Positions 1 to 9,105 of a stretch of DNA of 64,000 nucleotides are shown here, piece by piece. The translations under genes and the position numbers were made by a program. The stretch is from Flavobacterium sp. 9R. GTDB taxonomy: Bacteria; Bacteroidota; Bacteroidia; Flavobacteriales; Flavobacteriaceae. The stretch covers positions 3,111,198 to 3,175,197 of the forward strand of contig NZ_LR733413.1 of the NCBI RefSeq assembly GCF_902506345.1. Direction: 5' to 3'. Numbering within the stretch: the stretch's first letter is position 1; the number at the start of each line of letters is the position of its first letter. The notes under the pieces were generated by a model that saw nothing but the letters and a program-made list of their open reading frames with translations, did not search any database and was not told the DNA's origin.

Positions 1-2
1 AT

Positions 3-716
3 ACTTATATACTAGAAGCACAAACCAAAAATGTTATCGCCTCAAAATGGAACATTGGTGATGGAGTTTACGCTGGAAAAATGACAGAAAAAATTTCACT
101 TCCAGATGCAGGAACCTACAAAATCACGCATATTGCTGTAGGAAGAGGTGGCTCAGAAAATGCAACTACCAAAGAAATTGTTGTTGCTACTTCAGACCCA
201 CAAAAAGGGAATTTGGTAAAAGGGGGCAATTTCGCCACTGCTGCCGATCACGCACAATGGAGCAGTTGTAATTTGAGTCCTTCTGGCGCTGCCAAATGGA
301 ACTTCAAAACCGGAAGCGCTACCATCAACTCTAATGGTGGTTGGGCTCAAGAAGCCATTTATCAAGCTATCGATGTGGTAAAAGATAAAGAATACACGAT
401 TGATATGAATGTTTCTTCAAACGATGGTTCGAACGAAACTTGGTTCGAAGTGTATGCTGGAACTACAGTACCGGCTTCAGGAGTAGAATACAAAGACAAC
501 AAAGTGATGGGATTAAGTACTTGGGACGGTTGTGCAAAAGCGGCCTTCTCTGGAAAACTATCAGTTGTGGGCTGTGTAAAAAATGCCGCTGGAGTTATCT
601 CGAACACTGTAAAATTTAGTCAAACCGGAAAAATATATCTAGTGATTCGCTGCGGCGGAAACACATTTACTCCAAGCGGAATTACCATTTCCAAAGTGGA
701 GTTTAGAGGAAAATAA
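3..716 (+). CDS. PKD/CBM-containing surface glycan-binding protein, 3' part
   Basis: The reading frame is open from the left edge, so this is the C-terminal 237 residues of a longer protein. The first part (TWNIGDG-like residues, then a DAGTYKI turn) looks like the end of a PKD/Ig-like domain. The rest, starting near NLVKGGNF, has the beta-sandwich pattern of a CBM4/9-like carbohydrate-binding module (paired Trp, WFEVYAG, final KVEF strand). In Bacteroidota PULs, lipoproteins of this kind follow SusC/SusD and hold glycan at the cell surface. The SusC/D genes would lie left of the window. It is followed by a strong terminator, so it probably ends its own transcript, ahead of the GH30 gene. The binding role is inferred from context, because no ligand can be read from sequence. 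Confidence 0.7.
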   Translation, partial: TYILEAQTKNVIASKWNIGDGVYAGKMTEKISLPDAGTYKITHIAVGRGGSENATTKEIVVATSDPQKGNLVKGGNFATAADHAQWSSCNLSPSGAAKWNFKTGSATINSNGGWAQEAIYQAIDVVKDKEYTIDMNVSSNDGSNETWFEVYAGTTVPASGVEYKDNKVMGLSTWDGCAKAAFSGKLSVVGCVKNAAGVISNTVKFSQTGKIYLVIRCGGNTFTPSGITISKVEFRGK

Positions 717-757
717 GATTGTTTAAGTTAGTTGAGTTAAGTTTTGAGTTTTGTTGT

Positions 758-794
758 AATAGCCCATTCTCATCCTGATTATGGGCTATTTTTT
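758..794 (+). terminator. Rho-independent terminator after the glycan-binding protein
   Basis: A perfect 10-bp stem AATAGCCCAT / ATGGGCTATT with a 13-nt loop is followed by four further T. It lies 42 nt after the stop codon and separates the surface protein from the enzyme genes. Confidence 0.75.
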
Positions 795-851
795 AACAAA
801 AGGACGTAACTTAGATGATTCATTATTAGACATTTAATAAAATATACACAC

Positions 852-2312
852 ATGAATAAATCGGCTATATCTCTATTCTGTTTGCTTCTTATGGGAACCC
901 TTTTTGCACAACAAAAGGAAAGCAAAGGAAAACAAGCGTTTACAACAGCTGGAAAAAAAGTAACCGTTTACACAACAGCAGCCAATACCGACTTGCGATT
1001 AAGCCCGACAGCTCATTTGGTTTTTGCAAAAGCAGCGCAACCGCTAGAAACAGAAATATCCATTTTTGTTGAGCCACAACGAAAATTCCAATCCTTGATG
1101 GGAATTGGAGGTGCCATTACGGATGCAAGTGCCGAAGTGTTTGCCAAGTTGTCAAAAGAAAAACAGCAAGAATTTTTAACTGCTTACTACGATACACAAA
1201 AAGGCATAGGCTATTCATTGCTAAGAACAACAATTCATAGCTCTGATTTTAGCAGTGGAAGCTATACTTATATCGAAGAAGGCGATAAGGATTTGAAAAC
1301 ATTTTCTATTGACCACGACAAACAATTCCGAATCCCAATGATTAAGCAAGCCACTCAAGCTGCAGGCGGAAAAATAGTAACCTATGTTTCTCCTTGGAGC
1401 CCACCAGCCTTTATGAAAAGCAACAAGCAAATGCTAAAAGGCGGAACACTCTTGCCAGAATATTACCAAGCTTGGGCCAATTATTACGCCAAGTTTATCA
1501 AAGCCTACGAAAAAGAAGGAATGCCTATTTGGGGATTGACCATTCAAAACGAACCTATGGCAGTACAAACTTGGGAATCTTGTGTTTTCTCTGCCGAAGC
1601 CGAAAGAGACTTCTTGAAAAACTACCTAGGACCAACCTTAAAAAAAGAAGGACTAGGCAACAAAAAAATCATTGTTTGGGACCACAACCGCGATTTGATG
1701 AATCAAAGAGCCAATGTGATTTTTACCGACCCCGAAGCCTCAAAATATGCTTGGGGAATGGGATTTCACTGGTACGAAACTTGGGCAGGAGGCGCGCCAA
1801 TGTATGATAACGTAGCCAAAGTTCACGAAGCCTTCCCAGATAAAAACCTCATTTTTACCGAAGGTTGTATCGAAAAATTCGATGCTCAAAAATACCAATT
1901 TTGGCCTAACGCCGAACGATACGGAGCCTCAATGATACACGATTTTAATAACGGAACTGTAGCTTGGACCGATTGGAATATTCTCCTCGATGAAAACGGA
2001 GGACCTAATCACGTGGGGAATTTTTGCTTCGCGCCCATCCATGCCGATTCTCAATCGGGATCGCTAATCTACACGCCGTCTTATTATTATATTGGTCATT
2101 TTGCCAAATTCATTCGTCCGCAAGCGCGCAGAGTAGCCACCGCCTCTAGTCGCAGTAGTCTAATCAGCACATCATTTCAAAATGCAGATGGCTCAATGGT
2201 CACCGTGGTCATGAACCAAAGCGACAAAGAAGTCACTTACAATTTGATGATTGCTTCCGAGAAAACCGTAACCACAATACCACCACATAGTATTCAGACC
2301 TTGCTGTATTAA
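852..2312 (+). CDS. Exported GH30 family beta-glucanase/glucosidase
   Basis: 486 aa. A signal peptide (residues 1-20, ending LFAQ) is followed by a GH30 (beta/alpha)8 barrel with its side beta-domain. Catalytic pair: acid/base E234 in IQNEP and nucleophile E337 in FTEG, both in the expected clan GH-A spacing. FHWYET and VTYVSPWSPPAFMK are typical GH30 substrate-loop motifs. GH30 members cleave beta-1,6-glucan (subfamily 3), glucosylceramide or other beta-glycosides. In this beta-glucan locus, beta-1,6 branch removal or endo-beta-1,6-glucanase activity is the likeliest role. It lacks a lipobox, so a periplasmic or secreted location is expected. A second, divergent GH30 follows directly. The subfamily cannot be settled by eye. 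Confidence 0.88.
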   Translation: MNKSAISLFCLLLMGTLFAQQKESKGKQAFTTAGKKVTVYTTAANTDLRLSPTAHLVFAKAAQPLETEISIFVEPQRKFQSLMGIGGAITDASAEVFAKLSKEKQQEFLTAYYDTQKGIGYSLLRTTIHSSDFSSGSYTYIEEGDKDLKTFSIDHDKQFRIPMIKQATQAAGGKIVTYVSPWSPPAFMKSNKQMLKGGTLLPEYYQAWANYYAKFIKAYEKEGMPIWGLTIQNEPMAVQTWESCVFSAEAERDFLKNYLGPTLKKEGLGNKKIIVWDHNRDLMNQRANVIFTDPEASKYAWGMGFHWYETWAGGAPMYDNVAKVHEAFPDKNLIFTEGCIEKFDAQKYQFWPNAERYGASMIHDFNNGTVAWTDWNILLDENGGPNHVGNFCFAPIHADSQSGSLIYTPSYYYIGHFAKFIRPQARRVATASSRSSLISTSFQNADGSMVTVVMNQSDKEVTYNLMIASEKTVTTIPPHSIQTLLY

Positions 2313-2390
2313 AACAGCAAAAACAGGAATAGGAAAAGCAGGAGCGAAACATTAGGCAGTACCTGTAGGCAACGTTCCCGCCATCCTTCC

Positions 2391-2425
2391 TAAGCAGCCG
2401 AGCCGAACACCGGCTCAGCTGCTTA
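2391..2425. repeat. GC-rich hairpin element between the GH30 genes
   Basis: Arms TAAGCAGCCGAGCCG / CGGCTCAGCTGCTTA pair over 15 positions with one mismatch around a 5-nt loop. The surrounding 2340-2450 is far richer in G+C than its neighbours and carries flanking copies of TAGGCAG (near 2353 and 2442). There is no T-tract after the stem, so it is not a clear intrinsic terminator. It may be a dispersed intergenic repeat or an mRNA-stabilising hairpin. Confidence 0.55.
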
Positions 2426-2523
2426 TCCCTCCTGTCGGGGCTAGGCAGCTATCAAAAGTGATTTTTTGGCAGCAAAGTATTCATATCAAAACTAACTCTA
2501 AAATTCTATAAACATTCCTACTT

Positions 2524-3993
2524 ATGAAATTTGATATAACCAAAATAACACGATACTTACTATACAGTTTGGCTATTGCCATGCAAATTAGTTGTTCTTC
2601 CCCAAGCGATGGAGGAGATCCAACTCCAACGCCCACACCTACGCCCAATCCACCCGCTACCAAAAACGAAGTAGAGTATTGGCTTACCAAAGGCGACCAA
2701 TCCGTACTATTGACCAAACAAAATGCGATTCTTGCCTTTGGAACTTTGCCCAATGCTTATGCCTCTATCGAAGTAAACGACGCACAAACTTTTCAATCCA
2801 TCGACGGATTTGGATATACCCTAACTGGAGGAAGTGCCGATGTCATCAACCAGCTGACTGCTACTAAGAAAAAAGAATTGTTGCAAGAACTTTTTGGTGC
2901 TTCCGAAACTAGTATCGGCGTAAGCTATATTCGTATCAGTATTGGCGCTTCAGATTTGAATGCGGCTCCTTTCACTTACAATGATCTTCCTGCTGGCGAC
3001 ACAGATTTGACTTTGTCAAAATTCAGTTTGGCCCCAGATAAAAATGGCGTGATTGCTCTTTTAAAAGAAATTTTAGCCATCAATCCAAACATTAAAGTTC
3101 TTGCAACGCCTTGGTCAGCACCACTTTGGATGAAAGACAAAGCCAGTTTCGTTGGAGGAAGTTTACAAACACAATATTATGGAGTATACGCAAACTATTT
3201 TGTGAAATACATCCAACTTATGAAAGCCGAGGGCATCACTATCGATGCAATTACGCCACAAAACGAACCTTTGCACGGAGGTAATAATCCAAGTATGGTA
3301 ATGACAGCAGAAGAACAAGCCAATTTTATCAAAAATAGTTTAGGTCCTGCTTTTAAAACAGCTGGAATAACGACTAAGATTATTGCTTATGACCACAACT
3401 GCGATAACATACAATATGCCACTACCATTTTTAATGATGCTGCAGCAGCACCATTTGTAGACGGATCTGCTTATCATTTGTACGGTGGCAATATCAATGC
3501 ACTTTCTTCAATCTACAATGCATTTCCTACCAAGAATGTTTATTTCACAGAACAATACACAGGAGCAGATGGGGATTTTGGAGGGGATTTAAAATGGCAT
3601 GTAAAAAATGTAATCATTGGCTCTATGCGCAATTGGAGTAAAAATGCATTAGAATGGAATTTGGCCAACAACAGTACTTTCGGGCCGCACACTAATGGTG
3701 GCTGTTCTACTTGCAAAGGTGCATTAACAGTAAATACTAGCGAATCTTTCAATCGTAATGTTGCCTATTATATCATTGCCCATGCTTCTAAATTCGTACC
3801 TGCAGGTTCCGTTCGAATTGGCAGTAACGTAGTAGGAAATTTAAACAATGTGGCTTTCAAAACACCTGCAGGTAAAAAAGTTTTGATTGTAGAAAACGAT
3901 GGTAATACCAACGAAATTTTTAATATTAAAAACAACGGAAAATGGGTAACCACCTCACTTGATGCGGGTGCTGTAGCCACATTTGTTTGGTAG
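2524..3993 (+). CDS. GH30 family lipoprotein beta-glucanase
   Basis: 489 aa. Lipoprotein signal with lipobox QISC (Cys24), then an acidic/Ser-rich stretch and a PTPTPTPTPNPP linker, as in surface-exposed Bacteroidota lipoproteins. GH30 barrel from about residue 75: acid/base E248 in TPQNEP, nucleophile E343 in YFTEQ, plus LATPWSAPLWMK. It differs clearly from the upstream GH30, so the two probably split substrate or chain-length preference, for instance a surface endo-enzyme and a periplasmic exo-enzyme. The likely substrate is beta-1,6-linked glucan, inferred from family and neighbours. It is separated from the next gene by a terminator-like hairpin. Confidence 0.88.
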   Translation: MKFDITKITRYLLYSLAIAMQISCSSPSDGGDPTPTPTPTPNPPATKNEVEYWLTKGDQSVLLTKQNAILAFGTLPNAYASIEVNDAQTFQSIDGFGYTLTGGSADVINQLTATKKKELLQELFGASETSIGVSYIRISIGASDLNAAPFTYNDLPAGDTDLTLSKFSLAPDKNGVIALLKEILAINPNIKVLATPWSAPLWMKDKASFVGGSLQTQYYGVYANYFVKYIQLMKAEGITIDAITPQNEPLHGGNNPSMVMTAEEQANFIKNSLGPAFKTAGITTKIIAYDHNCDNIQYATTIFNDAAAAPFVDGSAYHLYGGNINALSSIYNAFPTKNVYFTEQYTGADGDFGGDLKWHVKNVIIGSMRNWSKNALEWNLANNSTFGPHTNGGCSTCKGALTVNTSESFNRNVAYYIIAHASKFVPAGSVRIGSNVVGNLNNVAFKTPAGKKVLIVENDGNTNEIFNIKNNGKWVTTSLDAGAVATFVW

Positions 3994-4004
3994 TTTTTCT
4001 TCAC

Positions 4005-4042
4005 AACCCTTTTAGAGTATCAAACTTTAAAAGGGTTATTTT
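4005..4042 (+). terminator. Terminator-like hairpin after the second GH30 gene
   Basis: AACCCTTTTA / TAAAAGGGTT is a perfect 10-bp stem with a 13-nt loop, followed by ATTTTA. It starts 12 nt after the stop codon. It argues that the next gene begins at 4056 rather than at the earlier in-frame ATG at 3987, which lies inside the GH30 gene. Confidence 0.6.
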
Positions 4043-4055
4043 AAACACAATAAAA

Positions 4056-5789
4056 ATGAAAAAAATAATTTTTATTCTTCTTGTTTGGCTGCCAACAGTC
4101 GGATGGGCTCAAGGCTTTTTGCACAGAGACCATCAAAAGATTGTGGATGAAAAAGGACAAAATATAGTACTTCGAGGTTTGGGTCTAGGAGGTTGGATGG
4201 TGCAAGAAGGCTATATGCTCAAAACGGGCAATTTTGCTGGACCACAATACAAGATTAAGGAAAAAATTTTAGCTGTAATTGGCGCTGAGGCCACCGAAAA
4301 ATTTTACCAAACCTACAAAGACAGCGGCATCACCAAAAAGGATATCGATTCCTTGGCTGCTTGGGGATTCAATTCAGTGCGATTGCCAATGCATTATAAT
4401 TTGTATACACCCGCTATTGAAAACGAAAAAAATGGTGAAATCACCTGGCTAGAAGAAGGTTTCAAACGCACCGATGCTTTGCTAAAATGGTGTGAAGCCA
4501 ATAAAATATATTTGATTTTAGATTTGCATGCCGCTCCCGGAGGTCAAGGAAAAGATGCTGCAATATCAGACTATGATGGGTCAAAACCATCGCTCTGGGA
4601 GAGTGCTGCTAATCGCAATAAAATGATAGCTTTTTGGAAAAAAATAGCTGAACGCTACAAGGACAATCCTTGGGTGGGAGCCTATGATATTATCAATGAG
4701 CCCAATTGGAATTTTACCGGAACCAATGCCAATGGCTGCGACGAAGCTTCGAATGGTCCATTGCGTTCTTTGCTAATGGAGACCACTCAGGCCATTAGAG
4801 CCATTGATAAAAACCATTTGATTTTTATTGAGGGCAATTGTTGGGGCAATAACTACAACGGAATTTTTCCGCTTTGGGATAATAACTTAGCTTTGAGTTT
4901 TCATAAATATTGGAATACCAATGACCAAGCTTCCATTCAAACGATGTTGGATTACAGAACCCAATATGATGTTCCGATTTGGTTAGGCGAAAGTGGTGAA
5001 AACTCCAACGTTTGGTTCAAAGATGCGATTCGTCTAGTAGAGCAAAACAATATTGGTTGGGCTTTTTGGCCAATGAAAAAAATAGAAAGTATCGCTGGAG
5101 TAACTTCGGTAACTCAGCCGCAAGGCTATCAGCAATTACTGGAGTATTGGAAAGATGGAAAATCAAAACCAAGCCCAGCATTTGCCACAAAAGTCCTGAT
5201 GGAATTGGCAAATAATTACAAGCTAGAAAAGGTTACAATTAGACCAGATGTGGTAGATGCTATGTTCAGACAAGTACAAAATTCTACGGCCAAAGCCTTC
5301 AAAAAAAATCTACTTCCAGCTCGAATTCTAGCTACCAATTATGACTTGGGCACACAAGGAGTAGCTTATTATGATACCGATTTTCAAAATATCGATGGTA
5401 CAAAGTTTACTCCGTACAACAAAGGTTTCATAGGAAGAAATGACGGCGTTGATATTGTTCCTTCAAGCAATAAAGAGAGCAAAGGTTTTCAAGTAGGATT
5501 TATTGAGGCGGGAGAATGGTTGCAATACACAGTAACTTCCAAAAAGAAAGCTACTTATTCGGCTAGCATTACTTATGCGAGTGCTACAACAGAGGGGCAA
5601 GTGCATTTGGTTTTTGGAAACAACAAAAAAACAGAAAGTGTTCTGCTTCCCGCTACAGGAAACAATGACAAGTATAGTACTGTCACGATTTCCAACATTG
5701 CTTTAGAAAAAGGGGATACACCCGTACAAGTCGTTTTTGAAAAAGGAGGAATCCATTTTACGTATTTACAATTTAAAATAATGAACTAA
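4056..5789 (+). CDS. Exported GH5 glucanase with C-terminal CBM6
   Basis: 577 aa from the ATG at 4056, chosen because it begins a clean signal peptide (MKKIIFILLVWLPTVGWAQ). The GH5 barrel spans about 25-410. LRGLGLGGWM is typical of GH5 glucanases; acid/base E215 in IINEPNW and nucleophile E312 in WLGESGE. Residues about 440-577 form a CBM6-like module (ARILATNYD, YYDTD, GVDIV, EAGEWLQYTV), which binds beta-glucans in related enzymes. The expected role is endo- or exo-cleavage of beta-1,3 or beta-1,6-glucan. It is the first gene of a compact operon: its stop codon overlaps the GH16 start (TAATG). The GH5 subfamily and linkage specificity are not determinable here. Confidence 0.88.
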   Translation: MKKIIFILLVWLPTVGWAQGFLHRDHQKIVDEKGQNIVLRGLGLGGWMVQEGYMLKTGNFAGPQYKIKEKILAVIGAEATEKFYQTYKDSGITKKDIDSLAAWGFNSVRLPMHYNLYTPAIENEKNGEITWLEEGFKRTDALLKWCEANKIYLILDLHAAPGGQGKDAAISDYDGSKPSLWESAANRNKMIAFWKKIAERYKDNPWVGAYDIINEPNWNFTGTNANGCDEASNGPLRSLLMETTQAIRAIDKNHLIFIEGNCWGNNYNGIFPLWDNNLALSFHKYWNTNDQASIQTMLDYRTQYDVPIWLGESGENSNVWFKDAIRLVEQNNIGWAFWPMKKIESIAGVTSVTQPQGYQQLLEYWKDGKSKPSPAFATKVLMELANNYKLEKVTIRPDVVDAMFRQVQNSTAKAFKKNLLPARILATNYDLGTQGVAYYDTDFQNIDGTKFTPYNKGFIGRNDGVDIVPSSNKESKGFQVGFIEAGEWLQYTVTSKKKATYSASITYASATTEGQVHLVFGNNKKTESVLLPATGNNDKYSTVTISNIALEKGDTPVQVVFEKGGIHFTYLQFKIMN

Positions 5790-6862
5790 TGATGAAAATA
5801 CACACTTTTAATGCAAAAATAGGTTTCGTTTTGGGCTTGTTTTTATTGGTTTTTCTTTCTTGTAGTGGCTCGGGTAGCGGTTCTGAAGAACCTGTTATTC
5901 CAACACCTTCCAATCTTTCGGTTACCGCAACTATTGTGGGTGCCGATGCGCAAAACCCTGCCGGTGACGGAAGCGGAAAAGTTAATTTTAAAATTAATGC
6001 CACCAATGCTACTTCATACAAACTATTGATAGAAGGCAAAGTGATTGATGTAACCACTACCGATTATGCTTATGTTTTTAAAACTGTTGGCACGAATAGT
6101 TATACAATTTTAGCTTCGGCTTATAATGGTACGCAATACATCAATACTACTATTTCGGTAACGGTAAAAGTAGAATCAAAATTGATTTGGTCTGATGAGT
6201 TTAACGTAAACGGAGCTCCAGATCCTTCAAAATGGAACACTCAAGTTTGGGATCCAGGGCACGTAAACAATGAGTTGCAATCGTATACGAATCGTTCTAA
6301 AAATCTAATCGTTGAAAATGGCGTTTTAAAAGTTACGGCTTATAGAGAAGATTATGGGAAAGGTAAATTTACTTCAGGCAGAATCGAGAGCAATGGCAAG
6401 TTTGAATTTACCTATGGAACGATAGTCATTAGAGCCAAAGTACCTGTTGGAGTAGGAACGTGGCCAGCAGTTTGGATGCTTGGCGCCAATATTGGAACAG
6501 TAGGATGGCCAGCTTGTGGCGAAATAGACATTTTAGAATCGGTTGGAAAGAATTTGGATCAAAACCATTCCTCACTGCATTCCCCTGGACGTTCTGGAGC
6601 GACTCCTGATACAGGAATCATAAAAGTTCCAAACAGCAGCACCGAGTTTCATATTTACAAAGCCAATTGGTCTGCTTCCGAAATCAAATTTTATGTAGAT
6701 GATGTGTTGTTCTACACGTTTCAAAATTCTGATAAATTTCCATTCAATAAAAATTTCTACTTGATTGTCAATTTGGCAATGGGTGGTGTTTGGGGTGGAG
6801 ACGTAGATCCTAATTTTACTTCATCTACTTTCGAAATTGATTATATTAGAGTCTATAATTAA
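5789..6862 (+). CDS. GH16 endo-beta-glucanase (laminarinase-like) lipoprotein
   Basis: 357 aa. Lipobox FLSC (Cys25) followed by SGSGSGSEEP, fitting surface export. Residues about 40-128 form an Ig/PKD-like domain; 133-357 are GH16. The catalytic motif GEIDILE gives nucleophile E245, helper D247 and acid/base E250. The uninterrupted ExDxxE beta-bulge form is typical of laminarinase (GH16_3) rather than kappa-carrageenase or agarase. It would cut internal beta-1,3 (or mixed) glucan bonds at the cell surface. The start overlaps the GH5 stop by one base; a second ATG at 5792 is equally possible. The next gene follows after 22 nt. Confidence 0.9.
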   Translation: MMKIHTFNAKIGFVLGLFLLVFLSCSGSGSGSEEPVIPTPSNLSVTATIVGADAQNPAGDGSGKVNFKINATNATSYKLLIEGKVIDVTTTDYAYVFKTVGTNSYTILASAYNGTQYINTTISVTVKVESKLIWSDEFNVNGAPDPSKWNTQVWDPGHVNNELQSYTNRSKNLIVENGVLKVTAYREDYGKGKFTSGRIESNGKFEFTYGTIVIRAKVPVGVGTWPAVWMLGANIGTVGWPACGEIDILESVGKNLDQNHSSLHSPGRSGATPDTGIIKVPNSSTEFHIYKANWSASEIKFYVDDVLFYTFQNSDKFPFNKNFYLIVNLAMGGVWGGDVDPNFTSSTFEIDYIRVYN

Positions 6863-6884
6863 TACAAACGAATTCTTTTATCTG

Positions 6885-7739
6885 ATGAAAAGCAAAGCAA
6901 ACATTATCCTTGGACTTTTAGTACTGCTGATTGGAACAACAGTTTCGGCACAATCTTTAAAAGTTATGACTTACAATATCCGTTTGGATATAGCCAGTGA
7001 TGGGCTCAATGATTGGTCGCACCGAAAGGACTTTTGGATTGCGCAAATGCAGTTTTATGTCCCAGATGTTTTTGGGGTACAAGAAGCAACACCTAATCAG
7101 GTAACGGATTTGACGCAAGCTTTTGCTAATTATGTTAAGGTAGGAATTGGTAGAGAATTGGAAGGAAAAGGAGAAGCCTCTTGTGTGTTTTTTAAAAAAG
7201 ACCGATTTGATCTCCTACAATCCAATACGTTTTGGTTGTCCCAAACGCCTAATCAGGTTTCTATGGGATGGGATGCTGCGTGCAACCGAGTATGTACTTA
7301 TGTTTTATTGAAAGACAAAAAAAGTAAGCAATTCCTTTGGGTATTCAACACGCATTTGGATCATATGGGTCAGGAAGCCCGTACCAAAGGAATTCAGCTT
7401 ATTTCAAAAACCATAGCCGAACTAAATACTAAAAATTACCCCGTTATTTTTATGGGCGATTTCAATACGACTCCCAACGAGAGTAGAATTTTGGAATTGA
7501 AAAAAGTGATGGAAGATTCCAGAGAATTATCCCAAGAAAAACCTTTTGGACCTGAGGGAACTTTTAATGGATTTCGTTATGATGTGGCGGTGAAAGACCG
7601 AATTGATTATATCTTTTTGTCAAAAAATAGCGGGTTGACCGTTCAAAAATATGCGGTTTTGACTGATGCTAAAGACTTGCGCTATCCTTCAGATCATTTT
7701 CCAGTTTATGTAGAATTGGTAGTTAAAAAGAAAAAATAG
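6885..7739 (+). CDS. Exported endonuclease/exonuclease/phosphatase-fold hydrolase
   Basis: 284 aa from the ATG at 6885, which begins a signal peptide ending TVSAQ; an earlier in-frame ATG at 6837 overlaps the GH16 gene and gives no better signal. All EEP-superfamily metal and catalytic motifs are present: MTYNIR (N31), GVQE (E67), NTHLDH (H157), GDFN (D192, N194), RIDYIF (D241) and SDHFP (D270, H271). The fold covers DNases, phosphodiesterases, sphingomyelinases and inositol phosphatases. Export and position inside a glucan operon suggest a phosphodiester on or near the substrate, for example phospholipid, nucleic acid or phosphorylated glycan. The substrate is not known. Confidence 0.82.
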   Translation: MKSKANIILGLLVLLIGTTVSAQSLKVMTYNIRLDIASDGLNDWSHRKDFWIAQMQFYVPDVFGVQEATPNQVTDLTQAFANYVKVGIGRELEGKGEASCVFFKKDRFDLLQSNTFWLSQTPNQVSMGWDAACNRVCTYVLLKDKKSKQFLWVFNTHLDHMGQEARTKGIQLISKTIAELNTKNYPVIFMGDFNTTPNESRILELKKVMEDSRELSQEKPFGPEGTFNGFRYDVAVKDRIDYIFLSKNSGLTVQKYAVLTDAKDLRYPSDHFPVYVELVVKKKK

Positions 7740-7741
7740 GG

Positions 7742-9100
7742 ATGAAGTACCCCGTTGCCATAGCTGTTTTGCTTTTGTTTTGGAGTGTTTCCTTAAACAG
7801 TCAAAATCAAAAAAACACTAAAAAAAGAAAATCTGTAGTTACAACCACTCTGCCTAAAACTACTGATTTGGTCATTTCCAGAAGGGATTATAAAGACAAA
7901 CTTTATGGTTTTTGGTTAGGACAATGCATTGCCAATTGGACAGGTTTGGTTACCGAGATGGACAAAATAGGCGATATCGGGGAGATCAAAACGGGTAAAT
8001 TTTATACCCGATTGGATTGGGGAAAACCAGATCAGCCAAGTATTTGGGGACAAGGTGTGCCGAGCGATTTGTCTAAAAACATCGATTTTGTTTTTGTAGG
8101 TCCTGAGGGCATTTGGGGTTCCGATGATGATACCGACATAGAATACATCTACCAAGAACTTCTTTATACCAAGCAAAAATCAATTCTTTCAGGCGAAGAT
8201 ATAAGAGAGGGCTGGTTGCGGCATATCAAAAAAGAAGAGGAAAATTATTTGTGGGTTTCCAATCAAAAAGCATTTGATTTAATGCAACTTGGAATGGTTC
8301 CACCTGCTACTGGAGATCCAAAGAATAATCCTGAATACGAAATGATTGACGCACAATTGACCACAGAAATTTTTGGGTTTTTTGCGCCATCAAGACCAGA
8401 CATTGCTTTAAAAATGGCGAAACTTCCCATCCAAAACACCGCCAGATACGACTCCGAATGGATTGCTAATTTTTATGTGTCGATGTATGCTTTGGCTTCT
8501 GTTGCTGATACCAAAAAATCAAATAAAGATAGCATTCTTTGGATGGCTGAGGTTGCTAAAAAGCAACTTCCTAAAGATTCGTATGCTAGCAAAATGTATG
8601 ATTTTGTAAAAAGCAGGTATTTGAAAAACATACCTTGGGAACAAACCCGAGATGAGGTGTACCAGCGCTATCAAGTCGAACAAAAAGACGGTTACGATAT
8701 GACTTCAAAGTATCGGTATTGCAATGGCTGCTTTGCCTCTGGAATTAATTTCGCTTCGAGTTTAATCAGCCTTTTTTATGGAGAAGGAAATATCGTCGAA
8801 ACGATTAAAATAGGAACATTAGCAGGTTGGGATTCTGATAATCCTACAGCTACTTGGGGAGGTTTATTGGGTTTTATGTTGGGTAAAGAAGGTATTGAAA
8901 AAGCCTTTAATCGAAAGTTTTCTAATCAATTTAATATTCACAGAACCCGAATGGGATTCCCAAACAACGGCATCGACACTTTTGAAAATATGGCTCAAAA
9001 AGGAATTGAAATTATAGATAGAGTCGTACAAGAAGAAAGCAAAGGAAGCGTCGATTTTAAAAAGAATGTGTGGATTATTCCACAACTAAATAAGTACTAA
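7742..9100 (+). CDS. Exported ADP-ribosylglycohydrolase-fold protein
   Basis: 452 aa. N-terminal hydrophobic signal (residues 1-20). The body matches the ADP-ribosylglycohydrolase (DraG/ARH) alpha-helical family: early metal-site motif GSDDDTD (128-132), late motif GWDSDNPTAT (D364, D366, T369), and the helix starting YKDKLYGFWLGQCIANWTG. DraG proper removes ADP-ribose from cytoplasmic proteins. A secreted member between an EEP protein and a GH3 is unlikely to have that substrate. A metal-dependent glycosidase acting on sugar liberated by the neighbours is the more natural reading, but that is inference. It starts 2 nt after the previous stop and ends 5 nt before the GH3, so it is co-transcribed. 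Confidence 0.82.
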   Translation: MKYPVAIAVLLLFWSVSLNSQNQKNTKKRKSVVTTTLPKTTDLVISRRDYKDKLYGFWLGQCIANWTGLVTEMDKIGDIGEIKTGKFYTRLDWGKPDQPSIWGQGVPSDLSKNIDFVFVGPEGIWGSDDDTDIEYIYQELLYTKQKSILSGEDIREGWLRHIKKEEENYLWVSNQKAFDLMQLGMVPPATGDPKNNPEYEMIDAQLTTEIFGFFAPSRPDIALKMAKLPIQNTARYDSEWIANFYVSMYALASVADTKKSNKDSILWMAEVAKKQLPKDSYASKMYDFVKSRYLKNIPWEQTRDEVYQRYQVEQKDGYDMTSKYRYCNGCFASGINFASSLISLFYGEGNIVETIKIGTLAGWDSDNPTATWGGLLGFMLGKEGIEKAFNRKFSNQFNIHRTRMGFPNNGIDTFENMAQKGIEIIDRVVQEESKGSVDFKKNVWIIPQLNKY

Positions 9101-9105
9101 AGAAA

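Noticed and set aside
1394..1807. 137-codon open frame on the plus strand inside the first GH30 gene
   Set aside because: It is a different frame of a gene with intact catalytic motifs, has no similarity I recognise, and has a Lys/Arg-rich composition typical of an alternative frame.
3987..4055. Longer start for the GH5 gene
   Set aside because: It overlaps the GH30 stop codon and a terminator hairpin and would place 23 residues ahead of a clean signal peptide.
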